A stretch of DNA of 64,000 nucleotides from Conus ventricosus (Eukaryota; Mollusca; Gastropoda; Neogastropoda; Conidae): positions 50,557,305-50,621,304 of the forward strand of contig CM031604.1 of NCBI GenBank assembly GCA_018398815.1, given 5' to 3'. Both the position numbers and the translations under genes were made by a program. Below, one piece after another: positions 1-10,504 of this stretch. Under the pieces are notes generated by a model that was not told where the DNA came from, ran no database searches, and saw only the letters and a program-made list of their open reading frames with translations. Numbering within the stretch: position 1 is the first letter of the stretch; each line of letters opens with the position of its first letter.

Positions 1-116
1 TTTGAACACTTCGGCACGCTTCGCTTCGACTGTCTTCATAGTAGAGGTACGCTGTGCGCATGCGCAACACAGTTCAACCCCCCCCCCCCCCCCCCCCCTT
101 TTCAAAAAAATCAAAG

Positions 117-353
117 ATGGCGTCCAAGCGACAGCAAAGTTTCGGTGGTGAAGAAGAAAAAAACCGCGAAGCATCGAAGAAAGCTAAACGTGCGACTAGC
201 TTCAATGAAAAATATACTGAAAAGTATTCATGAAAGCTGGAAATGGGGAGCATAAAGTTTTTTGTGAGATCTGTGGCACACATTTTCTGTGTAAATACGG
301 AGGGATGAACGATGTCGATCGGCACGTGGTGGGGCCAATACATGTGAAAAAAA
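117..353 (+). pseudogene. Zinc-finger N-terminus relic (BED/TTF-like, hAT-type transposase or derived gene)
   Basis: An ATG at 117 opens a short lysine-rich, charged reading frame that reaches a TGA at 234-236. A second frame starting at 230 then carries a CxxC pair (VFCEICGTHF), a glycine-rich spacer and a DxxRHxxxxxHVKK tail, giving a C2-H2-like pattern. BED and TTF fingers at the N-terminus of hAT transposases look like this after a basic leader. The two parts are out of frame by one base, so this is probably a decayed fragment. The remaining DDE body of a hAT transposase is not visible downstream. A poly-C run lies just upstream at about 79-98. Family assignment is tentative. Confidence 0.4.
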
Positions 354-1028
354 GCAAAGGAAAAAGACAGGCAGAAATTTTCTGTGTTGCTATATGCGTC
401 CCTGACATTCAGTCTGTGTCCCTGAAATTTGATAATTCTGCCCCTGAAATCTGGAAATCGGCGTAGGCAGGCCTGCCATTAGCATTTTTTTAAAAAGTCT
501 CGAATTCTGATTGCCTCTCCACATCTATGGCCTTAGTTTGATAGGCCTTAGTTTGTCAGGTTCGCCGGTATCGGCAAATTCATGAGCGATGGCGCCCTCT
601 GAAGGGAGAACTCACTCGTGCTGGATCCACAATTGAGCAAGTACTTTCATCAGTAGGAGACTTAGTAGATGGTGCTCTGCGTATGCTGGACGAGTACAGG
701 CACCACTAGCACCACTGAACACCACCTAAGTGGCTTGGCAGCATTTCATTTGAAGGGTTGTCTGTGGACGAGAGTCAGAATGAGCGGAGTGGGTACAACA
801 TGACCGAGTGGAACAGAAGATTGGACAGCAAGTTTGAAATAACTGGGCTTCCTCTCCCCCGCAACAATGATTTTATAAAGTATATCCCATGGATGGAGGT
901 CGGTATGAATAATGAATTTAGTGTGTAGGGTGGGATGGACACCTAAGAGTCTGTTTTATCTTCAAAGATGCTTGCCTTGAAACGCTATCTCTCTGGACGG
1001 ATAGTGCTGTCAGATAAACGAAAATTAG
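354..1028. other. No gene recognised
   Basis: This stretch has stops in all frames and no protein motif I recognise. It runs up to the TA dinucleotide that flanks the transposon starting at 1031. Confidence 0.5.
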
Positions 1029-1511
1029 TACAGTAGAATCCGGTCATAAGAAACTCGGTTATAAGAAGACTCGGCTATAAGAAATCTAATGGTTTTCCCC
1101 CTGCTGAGAGGATTCTTTAACGTTACTTAAAATATCTCGGATGTAATAAAGCTCGCTTGTAAGAAACGGGTTTAGCTGACCCTGGCGAAACTTTTCCTCG
1201 GATATAAGAAAGTCTCGGCTGTCGAAAGATTTTTCTCGGTGGGCCTACACATGCCTATATAATACATATTTTTAAAACACACACACACACACGCACACAA
1301 CAATTCCACAATGCAGGTCACAGGAATTGGCGGGACAGGATGTGGGCCCTTTGATGTCGCCTAAGAGATGGGATATCCCGATGTAAGCTAGAAAAAACGC
1401 AGGCGCTTGATTACGAGAGGTGTTTGCCCCCCTGCCCCCACCTTCCACCCCTGTTTCTCTCTTCACGCCAGTGCATGTTCAATGCAAGGCTTTGTACTAT
1501 GTAAAGAAAAG

Positions 1512-1813
1512 ATGGCTGACAAACACAGAAGACAAGCAATTCCTCTGAAACGAAAAATCGAAATTCTGGATGCCTGTGGACAGAAACCGGAAAAAGAAAA
1601 AGACGTCGATTGCTGAAGAATTTCAGATTCCTCTTGCTACTCTGTGCAACATTGTAAAACAAAGGGACAAATGTGCAACATTGTAAAACAAAGGGACAAA
1701 TACAAAAATCAATTTTTGGAAGTACAACTGACCCCCAGCTACAGCAAAAAAAATATGGAGGCGAAACATGAGGACATTGACAATCAACTTCTGCAATGGT
1801 TTGTCCAAGCGAG
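1512..1813 (+). pseudogene. Tigger/CENP-B-like transposase N-terminal fragment, copy 1
   Basis: The frame starts MADKHRRQAIPLKRKIEILD, the usual opening of the CENP-B/psq helix-turn-helix that binds transposon ends. An extra C near 1571 relative to the copy at 12081 shifts the frame, so the middle is read in another frame. A second helix-turn-helix signature follows (NQLLQWFVQAR) and stops at a good donor-like GAG|GTATGT at 1814. In family members this is followed by the second helix-turn-helix and a DDE domain; neither is present here. The repeat of a nearly 30-bp stretch at 1648-1699 is another small duplication. It is non-coding today. Confidence 0.7.
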
Positions 1814-1854
1814 GTATGTTATGTTACTATCTCCACCCCCTCTGCCATCTCTCT

Positions 1855-1907
<53 letters not shown>

Positions 1908-2102
1908 GTACACTCTTTCTCCCCCTCTCTCCCTCCCTCTCTGTGTGTCTTTGTTTCTCGTGCATGTGCCGGTATGTGAGAAGCTTGATAAATAATCAAG
2001 GAATCACATGCTATGTTCGTATTCATTCGGTCATTTCACATTTGACGAGCATCAATATGTAATAGCCTACAACTATGAGTACCTGTTAACTCCAATTATT
2101 AA

Positions 2103-2396
2103 TCTAGTTGCAAAGCGAGACGACTGCAGGCGGAAATCTAAACAAATCTTAAATAAATGTTAGCGAACCGCCCAGAGAACGTGGAACGAGTCACAAGACA
2201 AAACACACGCTTCAACGCCTTCTTCCTTGCGCTGAACCCTAAGCGATCTGAAGCGATCAAAGCTAAGTGAATTTCGTTGTTTTATTCGTTTATATATCAC
2301 CTGACGAAGACCTAAGAGGTCGAAATGCGTTGTTTTGTCTTGTGACTCGTTTGTTCACGTTCTCTGGGCGGTTCGCTAACATTTATTTAAGATTTG
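2103..2396. mobile_element. Palindromic insertion with 12-bp target duplication (Penelope-related, putative)
   Basis: The insert is bounded by direct repeats TCCAATTATTAA at 2091-2102 and 2397-2408. The homologous point in the second Tigger-like copy (about 12680-12690) has no insert, so the empty site is visible in the same window. Arms at about 2143-2213 and 2326-2396 are inverted copies. The right half contains a hammerhead-like core (2301-2331). The Penelope link is inferred from the shared core and palindromic layout with the insert at 10041-11467. Confidence 0.65.
2301..2331 (+). ncRNA. Hammerhead-ribozyme-like core
   Basis: CTGACGA is followed by a 5-bp helix (GACCT/AGGTC), then GAAA and the partly self-complementary ATGCGT with T at the cleavage position. 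This matches the hammerhead order CUGANGA, helix II, GAAA, helix III, H. Helix I support is weak (2 bp). Activity is not demonstrated. Confidence 0.4.
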
Positions 2397-2484
2397 TCCA
2401 ATTATTAAGAATATCGCTGAGCGCTGTTAAATACTGCTCGTAAATACTTGTGTGGGTGCGCGTGCGCGCGTACACACACACACA

Positions 2485-2536
<52 letters not shown>

Positions 2537-2756
2537 TTCTTTCAAACTTTCATGTTCTGTTCCGATGACAAATTATAAAACAGTTCCTACTTGCATTTCA
2601 AGACGATTCTCTACACAAGGCTTGAAATAAATCTTTTGTAGTGTGTGATATAGTATTGTCTCTGATGCAATCCCCATGTACAACATATGGTAACATATTT
2701 ATGTGCATTCTTGTTAAAATTAAGAATATATACATGTACTTGCATATTTGTAAGCA

Positions 2757-2795
<39 letters not shown>

Positions 2796-2994
2796 CCATC
2801 ATGGATGTCCGTCGCAAAGCGACGATGACGTCAGTGGCGCCTTTGGTGTGTTATGGTTTATGTTTAAAACACCTTTTGGACTGAGGACTCGTCCGAGAAT
2901 AAGTGATTCATTTATTTATATGTGCATTTGTTAATATTGGGAAATTTCCTTCCGATTATGTTGACTTCAACGATTCACCGTTGCGTTCTAAAAA

Positions 2995-3045
<51 letters not shown>

Positions 3046-3329
3046 TCTCTACACCACATACAAACACGAAAATGTTGATCCCTCTTTCTCTATGTCATGA
3101 CGGCCAATGGCTCCAAGAATAAGTCTATGCTCTCCTTTGTCGCAATTTTACTAGTCTATCGTGTTTATGCGCGCGTGTGTGTGCGAGTGTGAGAGAGAGA
3201 GAGGGAGAGAAAGTGATAAGAAAAAGGAAACACACTAGAAGTTTTATGTCACAGGCCAAAGTTTACTTGCGAAATCAAACCAAAGAGCCTTCTGTGTGTG
3301 TATGTGTCTCTCTGTCTCTCTCTGTGTAT

Positions 3330-3391
<62 letters not shown>

Positions 3392-3611
3392 CCCCTCTCT
3401 CAAACACTGACGTACACACACTAACAATTACAGAAAGGTGCAGAGAAAAAGAGAACCAAAGCAAAAACAAACAAAAACTCGGATATTAGAAACACTGTAA
3501 AAAATATATTTTAGAACTCTCGATTATAAGAAACCTCGGCTGTAAGAAAACTCGGTTATAAGAAACAAAAAAAAATTCCCCTCAACTTTCTTATAACCGG
3601 ATTCTACTGTA

Positions 3612-4224
3612 TGTCGTTTATTTCCAGCATCTTTAAATGTGGCAGTTCTGAAAAAAGAACCGAAAAGCTTTTGTCTTTGGAACGTCTTGACCTCATGGGT
3701 AGGCCTACTGATTGGATGTCCACATTTTTGTAATATAACATTAAACTTCGGTTTTAAATGGGAGAGAGTCATATTTCGGAGGCAGATTTGGTGTAGAACC
3801 TAAATGAACGCCCAGAAGAGGCTCTGAATGTGTTTTTTTACAAAGACTGCTTTGTTAAAATCAGTGTCTGCCCAAGCCTAACCGTGATCGCCATATTCCC
3901 ATCTCCATTTTTGGCTCGTGTGTACAGCTCGGGTCCGAGTTCTTACTTCTAGAGTTGACAGGTTACAATTTTTCGGACGTACTGGGACAAACCAGTATCA
4001 CCGGGTCTCTGAAGCAGTGGGGAACCTCCAGACCTGGTCCTTGGGTTCATTAATTGATGGTGCGGTTTTGTCCTTTATTTTCCAGAAGCAGTTAGTTATC
4101 CAGTAAAAGTGGTCTTGTTCATCACTACCACGCTATTACCAATCGCATCAAATTGCATACATTCACACAATCATGCACACACACTCGCAGACATAGGCCC
4201 ATGGATTCACCCCTAAACTCTTAC
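3612..4224. other. Intron or flank, no gene recognised
   Basis: No domain, splice-bounded exon or repeat family was recognised. If the TSP1 gene continues beyond the exon at 4225-4304, its next exon is here or left of the window. Confidence 0.4.
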
Positions 4225-4304
4225 CTGATCGCAGTCCTCCTCGTTCCCAGACCCCTCCAGACCACCTTCTCTGCATTTGCGCGACTTGCTTTCATCTCCT
4301 GCAC
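4225..4304 (-). CDS. Exon 11 of the TSP1 gene: C-terminal half of a TSP1 repeat
   Basis: The acceptor is CCATTCTCCAG before 4304 and the donor is GATCAG|GTAAGAG, close to the ideal consensus. Entering in phase 1, it reads (G)AGDESKSRKCREGG and then GSGNEEDCDQ, and exits in phase 0. The order CG-AG-x-x-x-K-S-R-K-C fits the point just after the CSxxCG of a TSP1 repeat, as in the exon pair 47092-47203 and 42678-42766. The exon with the preceding half (WxxWxxCSxxCG) was not found between here and 21668. This is the last exon I can place in transcript order. The splice sites and motif make it likely but it is short. Confidence 0.6.
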
Positions 4305-4720
4305 CTGGAGAATGGATAAAGTAAAGTACTTTCAATGCAGAATCATGTGGAATGCACAGTTGCGAATAAGCACCGTAAACATATTCACTGCTTTTACAAT
4401 GGTCAACTGGTTCATGAGAATCTTTTCCCCTGTTTATGATTTTGAAATTTTAGGTCTGAACGACTTGATCACTGCAGGCTGTCCATGTTATTAAAGCTTT
4501 GCCACGACCAAAAAAAAAGAAAAGAAAGAAAACCTTCCAGGATTGTGGATCCTGGACCATGACTGACATCCGAAATCGTCCAATATGCACAGGAAATTTC
4601 TGTACCTATGTGTAACCAAAAACTGTGGAGGGGAATATCCGAGATTTGAGAACTGGAACATCAATTCATCTCGAGCTTTCTATAATATTCAACGAGGTCC
4701 AAACTGAGTTGCACTCGCAA

Positions 4721-4877
4721 CTTGGGCACAGATATTAACCAGGAATGTAACCTGGGCGTCTCATGCAGCCCATTCCTGTCCAGTTTTGTTCCACAGACCT
4801 TTGTCAATTAACAGGCACTTGGGCACAGATATCAACCAGGAATGTAACCTGGGCGTCTCATGCAGCCCATTCCTGTC
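4721..4877. repeat. 60-bp direct repeat
   Basis: Copies at 4721-4780 and 4818-4877 differ at about one base. They lie just outside the left TTAA end of the piggyBac-like element. Function unknown. Confidence 0.8.
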
Positions 4878-4945
4878 GTTTAAAGAATGCACAAACTGTT
4901 TTCTTTCTTCACGTTAACCTTTCCCGTACGCCATGGGTCTGAGCA

Positions 4946-5226
4946 GACCCACTGTCATGGTTTTCACCTGATAACTGAGTAAGTTTTCAAGCGATCTCCA
5001 CAAAATTTTATGACTTTGTCAATACAGCATGGCCCCACATCTGTACCAAAATTTGTTTTTTTTGTCAGTTAACAAAGGAGCACTCAGACCCACTGTCATG
5101 GTTTTCCCTGATAACCGAGTAAGTTTTCAAGCTATCTCCACAAAATTTTATGACTTTGTCAATACAGCATGGCCCCACATCTGTACCAAAATTTGTTTGT
5201 TTTTGTCAGTTAACAAAGGAGCAAAC
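4946..5226. repeat. 141-bp tandem duplication in left subterminal region
   Basis: Units at 4946-5086 and 5087-5226 are nearly identical. Both contain the CCACTGTCATGG and TTAACAAAGGAGCA motifs. Further TACGTCGTGGGTC hairpin motifs continue to about 5452. Confidence 0.8.
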
Positions 5227-5452
5227 AAAAAAACAAACTTCCCAGTACGTCGTGGGTCTGAGCAGACCCATACTTTCAAAGAAACCTTGATCGCCGTACG
5301 TTGTGGGTCCGGCGAGACCCATGCTTTCTAAAGACATGGAGTAAACAGAAAACTAAACTCCCAGTACGTCGTGGGTCTGAGCAGACCCATACTCTCAAAG
5401 AAGAAGACTTGAGCGCCGTATGTCGTGGGTCTGGGCAGACCCATGCGCTCTA

Positions 5453-6399
5453 ATGAACGCAGAATCCAAACCTTGTGTTAGCTGTCGATTTCCCGCGAAG
5501 CACTGGCTGGCATTGCTTTTATAAACGTGCGACTGCTGCGCATGCCCAGTGGCCATACTTCTCAACAGATAAGTCGCCACCTCCACCTGTCTCCAGAACA
5601 AAGGTCTACGGCCAGTTCTTCAGATCTTGTTTTTCAACTTGTTCGGTGTTTTATAATCTATTTTGCATCATGCAACTCATAGGACGATAATCATGTAAAT
5701 CATCTTCAGAAAGACAATCGTATCACAGATTAAATTTTGATCTTGAAAGCAGAGCTGCAGTGACTGATTCAGTCAGAGCACTGTGATTTGGATTATATGT
5801 CTACAAACTAAATGTAACGGTGATACCAATGTCAGACATAGTCACAATGGGACATTGACAAAGACATGAACCTAGGGCATGTAGGACATTCTCAACTACA
5901 CCTCGTTCCTCGTGTCTTTCATCACGTCGGAACTTTTTTTTTTTATCAGCAGCAGACCAGAACTGGCAAGATAAACATCCTCATGCTGCTCCGCCTTACG
6001 CTGTGGCGGTATAACCATTTCTATACATCACACTTGGCTGTAACGCGATATTCTGAGGGACAGGGCAGTTGCCAAGCACAGACCTGGCAGCCCCGACAAG
6101 TATTGAGTAACGGGACAGTACATAAATTTGGCTGCGAAGACAGGCATTTTCCCTCAACCGAGTCATTATAGGGATCCATTCACTGCAAATCCGTTATGAA
6201 GTTTCCAATATTATTGACCTGATCAGTTTATTGATAAATATTTGAGCATTGTAAATGTTAAACATTGGAAATAAAACACATGTTTTGTAAGTCGTATTCA
6301 TTAGTCTGCATGTCTAGCTTTTTGCATCTCTCTCTTGCTCTCGCTCTCTTCTGTGTTTCTGTAGTGTGTATGACTAGGCGTGCGCGCGTGTGTGTTGGG
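5453..6399. other. Interior of the piggyBac-like element, no gene recognised
   Basis: No transposase motif or splice-bounded exon was recognised. It is AT-moderate unique-looking sequence. Confidence 0.4.
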
Positions 6400-6576
6400 G
6401 ACACAAACTTCTTATCTAATTTTCAACCCGATATTATCTTGTACATACATGGATATAAGTGGTCACATTATCCAACTGGAAATTATATTTTTCAGCAGTT
6501 CAAATCAACCCCAATGGCTGAAAGACTAAACGTTTTCGAGGCTCTGAACATTGCAAATAGGAAGAAGTTGGAGAAG
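6400..6576 (+). CDS. Exon-like open segment resembling a NADAR-type N-glycosidase core (tentative)
   Basis: The open frame reads DTNFLSNFQPDI, then HGYKWSHYPTGNYIFQQFKS and, further on, NRKKLEKVGK. NADAR (YbiA-like) proteins start with an FLSNF-P block, then a G-x-x-Y and H-Y/Q-x-Q-x-K block, then a region ending with K-L-G-R. The resemblance is in order and spacing only. A donor-like GAGAAG|GTAGGC follows at 6577. No clear acceptor was identified upstream. The frame stays open to 6714 with a hydrophobic tail, which could be intron read-through. It lies inside the piggyBac-like element, so it may be captured host sequence. The family call could be wrong. Confidence 0.3.
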
Positions 6577-6739
6577 GTAGGCAAGTTATTATCTGACTAC
6601 GTATTGATCATTTTCATCAATTTTGTCATCACTATACTGACTACCTTCAATGTTTTCGTATTTAAGTATCTCATGGCCACACTTCTAACAAGATGGGAAC
6701 AACTTAGATGTTGATAGGTTTTCTCTGTTTAACATTTTT

Positions 6740-6775
6740 CATCTCTCTCCTCTCTCTCCTCTCTCCTCTCTCTCT

Positions 6776-6812
<37 letters not shown>

Positions 6813-7040
6813 TGATCTAACTCGATATATTGGTTAGAACAAGCTGCCAGTGCCAATATCAGAATACAGCAGCCAAATGTTGCATTTTGAGTCATACAAT
6901 GTTGTGCATCGCCAGTAACACAAAAACAAAAGCGCCTAGATATGAGCGCAAATACCTCACAGTCCATGTGGTTCACAATAACGGTTTTCCTTGGAAATGT
7001 GCATGTATGCGAGTGTGTGTGTGCGCGCGCATGCGTGCCA

Positions 7041-7071
<31 letters not shown>

Positions 7072-7546
7072 ACGCGCGTCCACGTGTGTGTATGTGTGGT
7101 GTTTCCCATGACAGACTGAATCCAGGCTTTAAATTGTGTATGTTAGGCATACTGTCAGTGTGTTTCAGAATAAATTCCTCAATGGGCTGTCTCATCATTG
7201 AAAATTAGACAATCTGTTTTTAGTAATCTACTAAAGAAGCATCAGATACATGTAGGCAGTCACTCCTAATCCCGCGCTCCCTCTCTTATGTGCCCTCATT
7301 TTTTAGGGGCATCACAAGCACACCTCTTTCTCATACATATTTGTGCATGCATATGCGCATGATGTGCATTCATACACACATCACCTACATGTGCACATGC
7401 ACTCGCATACACACATAAATACACACACACATGCATGCCCACTCATTTGTGTACATACACACACGCGTGCACCTAAAATCACTTAATGTGAATAGACTTT
7501 AAGGTGAAGAAAAAACAACAACACACACACCACCAACAATAACACA

Positions 7547-7596
<50 letters not shown>

Positions 7597-7650
7597 GCAC
7601 GCACGCACGCACGCACGCACATACACACACACGTGCATTTTCATCATACT
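6740..7650. repeat. CT, GT and CA microsatellites
   Basis: (CT)n at 6740-6808, (GT)n with GCGC interruptions at 7014-7100, mixed CA-rich sequence at 7330-7470 and (CA)n(CGCA)n at 7550-7632. No credible coding potential. Confidence 0.85.
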
Positions 7651-7982
7651 GACACACAGACAGTGACTGTATGACAACTGGTTAGACCGCCATAGTGTGT
7701 CCGAGGCATGATGTTCAAAAGCCAGTTTGTGTGTCCGAGTGAATGTGTGCGGGCATGTGCGTACTATGGTTGCCTGTCACTCGGATGGGCTAATTCAGAT
7801 GATGAAGCATATTGAAACAAAGAAACAAGTTGAATCACTTGCATGATAGCTTATTACATTCATTTGTCATATACACAAAAATATAAATAGAATACTATTC
7901 CATTCTGCGCTTTAAAATTCATGACTTTTTAATGTCCGTACACAACCACATCTATGGCAAGGTTTAGTTCCTTCAGTAAAAA

Positions 7983-8670
7983 GCAAGGTCCCTGCAGACC
8001 CACGACGTACGGTGAGGCTTATTTCCTTCAGAAAAAAGTATGGGTCCATGGAGACCCACAACGTACGGTGAGGCTTTATTCCTTCAGAAAAAATCATGGG
8101 GCCATGTAGACCCTCAACGTACGGTGAGGCTTTATTCCTTCAGAAAAAAATGGTCCATGGAGACCCACGACGTACGGTGAGGTTTTATTCCTTCAGAAAA
8201 AAAAGGGTCCATGGAGACCCACGACGTACTGTGAGGCTTTATTCTTTCAGAAAAAAAAGGGTCCATGGAGACCCACGACGTACGGTGAGGCTTTATTCTT
8301 TCAGAAAAAAACATGGGTCCATGGAGACCCACGACGTACGGTAAGGCTTTATTCCTTCAGAAAAAAAACATGGGTCCATGGAGACCCACGACGTTACGGT
8401 GAGGCTTTATTCCTTCAGAAAAAAACATGGTCCATGGAGACCCACGACGTACGGTGAGGTTTTATTCCTTCAGAAAAAAACATGGGTCCATGGATACCCA
8501 CGACGTACGGTGAGGCTTTATTCCTTCAGAAAAAAACATGGGTCCATGGAGACCCACGACGTACACTGAGGCTTTATTCCTTCAGAAAAAAACATGGGTC
8601 CATGGAGACCCACGACGTACGGTGAGGCTTTATTCCTTCATTAAAAGCAAGGGTCTCTGGAGACCCATGA
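7983..8670. repeat. Tandem array of about 13 hairpin-forming units (55-59 bp)
   Basis: Each unit carries GGGTCCATGGAGACCCA (able to fold on itself), then CGACGTACGGTGAGG and TTTATTCCTTCAGAAAAAA. About 13 units are present; the first, third and last are the most diverged. The motif is the reverse of the TACGTCGTGGGTC motif at 4928-5452, so the array is the right subterminal region of the piggyBac-like element, probably transposase-binding or structural repeats. Apparent open frames here are a product of the repeat. Confidence 0.85.
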
Positions 8671-8885
8671 CGTGCGACACGCAAAAGTTTAGGCAACGTA
8701 CGGGAAAGGTTAAACCAAATGACTTTGAACTGTATTCTCACACTTACTTTCTTTGTTCAGCCCTTTTTATGACGTATTCGGGTCTTATGACCCACATCAT
8801 GGAGTTTCAACACAGTAGAAACACTGGAAACCCTGTGTAAAGTGTATAGGTCGCCCACGATCGAATCGCTGGGACAGCGTCGTCT

Positions 8886-9310
8886 ACAGTGAGGTCCGGT
8901 GTAACGAAAAGTTTTAACTCCCCGAATGGTTTAACTCCCAGGGAGTTAAACTGTTCATAATGTAAATTTTAACTCCCCGGGAGTTAAACTAGAATGACTC
9001 CCACCCTGTGCCAAAATAACTCCACTCAGTAAAACTTGAAAATGTTCTAAAATATTTTTTGTACAAGTCTCAACAAATTCTGAAAACATTAGGGGGGGGG
9101 GGGGGGGGGGAGCATTGTTTTTACATATATCAGACATAACTCCCACCCTGTAACAGAATGACCCCCCTGGGAGTTAGTCTGTACTATATCCAGATTAACT
9201 CCCAGGAGTTACTCACAGTTGTGTAAAAGTTTAAACCCCTGCCCACTAAAGGGGGTACAGTTTTTCACAGTTTAGAAATAACCCGTTACCCCCCTGGATT
9301 AATGTTGTCA
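8886..9310. repeat. Repeat rich in GGGAGTTAAA palindromes, copy A
   Basis: It begins GTGTAACGAAAAGTTTTAAC and contains many AACTCCC/GGGAGTT motifs arranged as small palindromes. The same start in reverse orientation occurs at 19781-19887. It looks like the end of an unidentified DNA transposon with subterminal repeats. More diverged motifs extend to about 9600, and a poly-G run lies at about 9092-9110. Confidence 0.6.
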
Positions 9311-9780
9311 TATTCTCACAGAATTGACTACCACAACTTGTAGATTTCCAAACTACATTTATTGACAAGCTAAACTCAACAGAGAGGGAAGGAGCGTCAT
9401 GTGCGATAAGTCAGTTTGGCGGTAACCGGCAGTTCCCCCTTATCTCCCTTGTCTGTCTAACTACCGCATACAGACGAACCAATTAGGCACTCGTAATATA
9501 CAACAAATGTGTACACGTTTTTTTTCTGACATGAAACGACTCCAGGGTAGTTACTTTGTAACAGAGGGGAGTTTATCTGATCATGACTAAGATGACTCTC
9601 ACCCACCCCACCTATCCCCAGATGTCTTTCTGTAAGAGAATGGAGAAGGGGATTTAATGTTCATCATCATCATCATAGTCACCAACAACAACAACCACAA
9701 CAACAGCAACAACAACGACAGCAACAACGTCTTAGCCATCGTGGTCGTTGTCGATGTCGTCGTCGTCATTATCTTGTATA
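9311..9780. other. Unassigned DNA plus trinucleotide repeats
   Basis: Nothing recognised to about 9660, then CAT, CAA and CGT/CGA-type trinucleotide runs at 9660-9770. The next transposon starts at 9783 after a TA. Confidence 0.5.
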
Positions 9781-9986
9781 TACAGTAGAATCCGGTTGTA
9801 AGAAACTCGGCTATAAGAAACCAAATGGTTTTCCCCTGCTGAGAGGATTCTTTAACATTACTTAAAATATCTCGGATGTAAGAAAACTCGCTTGTAAGAA
9901 ACACGTTTAGCTGACCCTGGCGAAACTCTACCTCGGATGTAAGAAAGTCTCGGCTGTCGAAAGATTTTCTCGGTGGGCCTACACAT

Positions 9987-9988
<2 letters not shown>

Positions 9989-10038
<50 letters not shown>
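9989..10038. repeat. (AT)n microsatellite, left part
   Basis: About 48 bp of AT. It borders the Penelope-like insert, and its counterpart is at 11767-11835. Confidence 0.95.
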
Positions 10039-10041
<3 letters not shown>

Positions 10042-10087
10042 CTGTCAATGATGTTAAAAGGAAGGTTAAAACTCAAGGTGAAAACTC

Positions 10088-10124
10088 GACAAATTTGTTT
10101 CTAGCGGCGTTGCGCTGTCATCAG
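10088..10124 (-). ncRNA. Hammerhead-ribozyme-like core, left arm
   Basis: Inverted copy of the core at 11385-11421. On the minus strand it reads CTGATGA, a helix AGCG/CGCT, GAA, the self-complementary ACAAATTTGT, then C. Confidence 0.5.
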
Positions 10125-10504
10125 GATGATTTTTGTTTGCCCACCGCCGATGTTATATAGCGTGTGGGCTCACGTTTGCGGTTGTTAGCACGTGCGGGTT
10201 GGCTGCACGTGTTTTTTGGGGCTTTCAGGTTTTTGTTTTGGATGTGTTCACTAACAACGATTTCCATTTATGCCTGCAGTTGTTTACTATTTCTGTTTTG
10301 GTGTTTAAAGTTGCTAAGTGTGGTTTGCATAGTATTAACCATTTTTCAGTTAAACATAGGTTGCACCTTTTTGAAACATTGCTGTATGGTGATGCTCTTT
10401 TTATGATTTTCCAGGATATATTGTAGCTTGTTTTTGCGTCTTTAAGTTTCCAGATATATTTGCTCAGTTCTGTTTGGTTTTTATATTTTTCTTTATTGAG
10501 AGTG

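Larger units (their letters stand above)
1860..3393. repeat. CT and CA microsatellites inside Tigger-like copy 1
   Basis: Main tracts are (CT)n(CA)n at about 1855-1908, (CA)n(CT)n at 2472-2534, (CA)n at 2757-2794, (CT)n at 2995-3040 and (CT)n at 3331-3394. Apparent proteins made of Leu-Ser or Thr-His repeats in these tracts are spurious. Confidence 0.9.
1031..3609 (+). mobile_element. pogo/Tigger-like DNA transposon, copy 1 (non-autonomous)
   Basis: The element starts CAGTAGAATCCGGTCATAAG and ends with the inverted form, CTTATAACCGGATTCTACTG. TA dinucleotides flank both ends (1029-1030 and 3610-3611), the target duplication of the Tc1/mariner/pogo superfamily. Subterminal motifs of the type (c)tcgg(n)tataagaaa repeat near both ends. 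It encodes only the N-terminal DNA-binding part of a CENP-B/Tigger-like transposase (1512-1813); no DDE catalytic region is visible. The rest is spacer rich in CT and CA microsatellites. A second, longer copy lies at 9783-13875 and aligns along the whole length, which confirms the ends. A palindromic insertion sits at 2103-2396. Confidence 0.8.
4918..8709. mobile_element. piggyBac-like non-autonomous element with TTAA target sites
   Basis: The left end is TTAA|CCTTTCCCGTACG (TTAA at 4914-4917) and the right end is CGTACGGGAAAGG|TTAA (TTAA at 8710-8713), a perfect 13-bp terminal inverted repeat next to TTAA. TTAA duplication with a CC-starting end is the hallmark of the piggyBac superfamily. 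Both ends carry subterminal repeats built on a hairpin of the form TGGGTCY...AGACCCA with TACGTCG, in opposite orientations (left 4928-5452, right 7983-8670). No piggyBac transposase is visible in the 3.8 kb, so mobilisation would need a helper. The interior holds microsatellites and an exon-like fragment (6400-6576). Confidence 0.75.

Noticed and set aside
2884..2905. GGACTCGTCCGAG as a ribozyme or regulatory hairpin in both Tigger-like copies
   Set aside because: It lacks the CUGANGA and GAAA pair in the right order; only a short hairpin is supported.
7983..8670. CRISPR-like array of about 13 regularly spaced repeats
   Set aside because: The repeats are direct tandem units with no variable spacers, sit inside a TTAA-flanked element, and the genome is eukaryotic.
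10133..10426. Plus-strand frame at the left arm, repeated on the minus strand at 11083-11376
   Set aside because: It is the antisense shadow of the Penelope-like ORF end, duplicated by the inverted arms.
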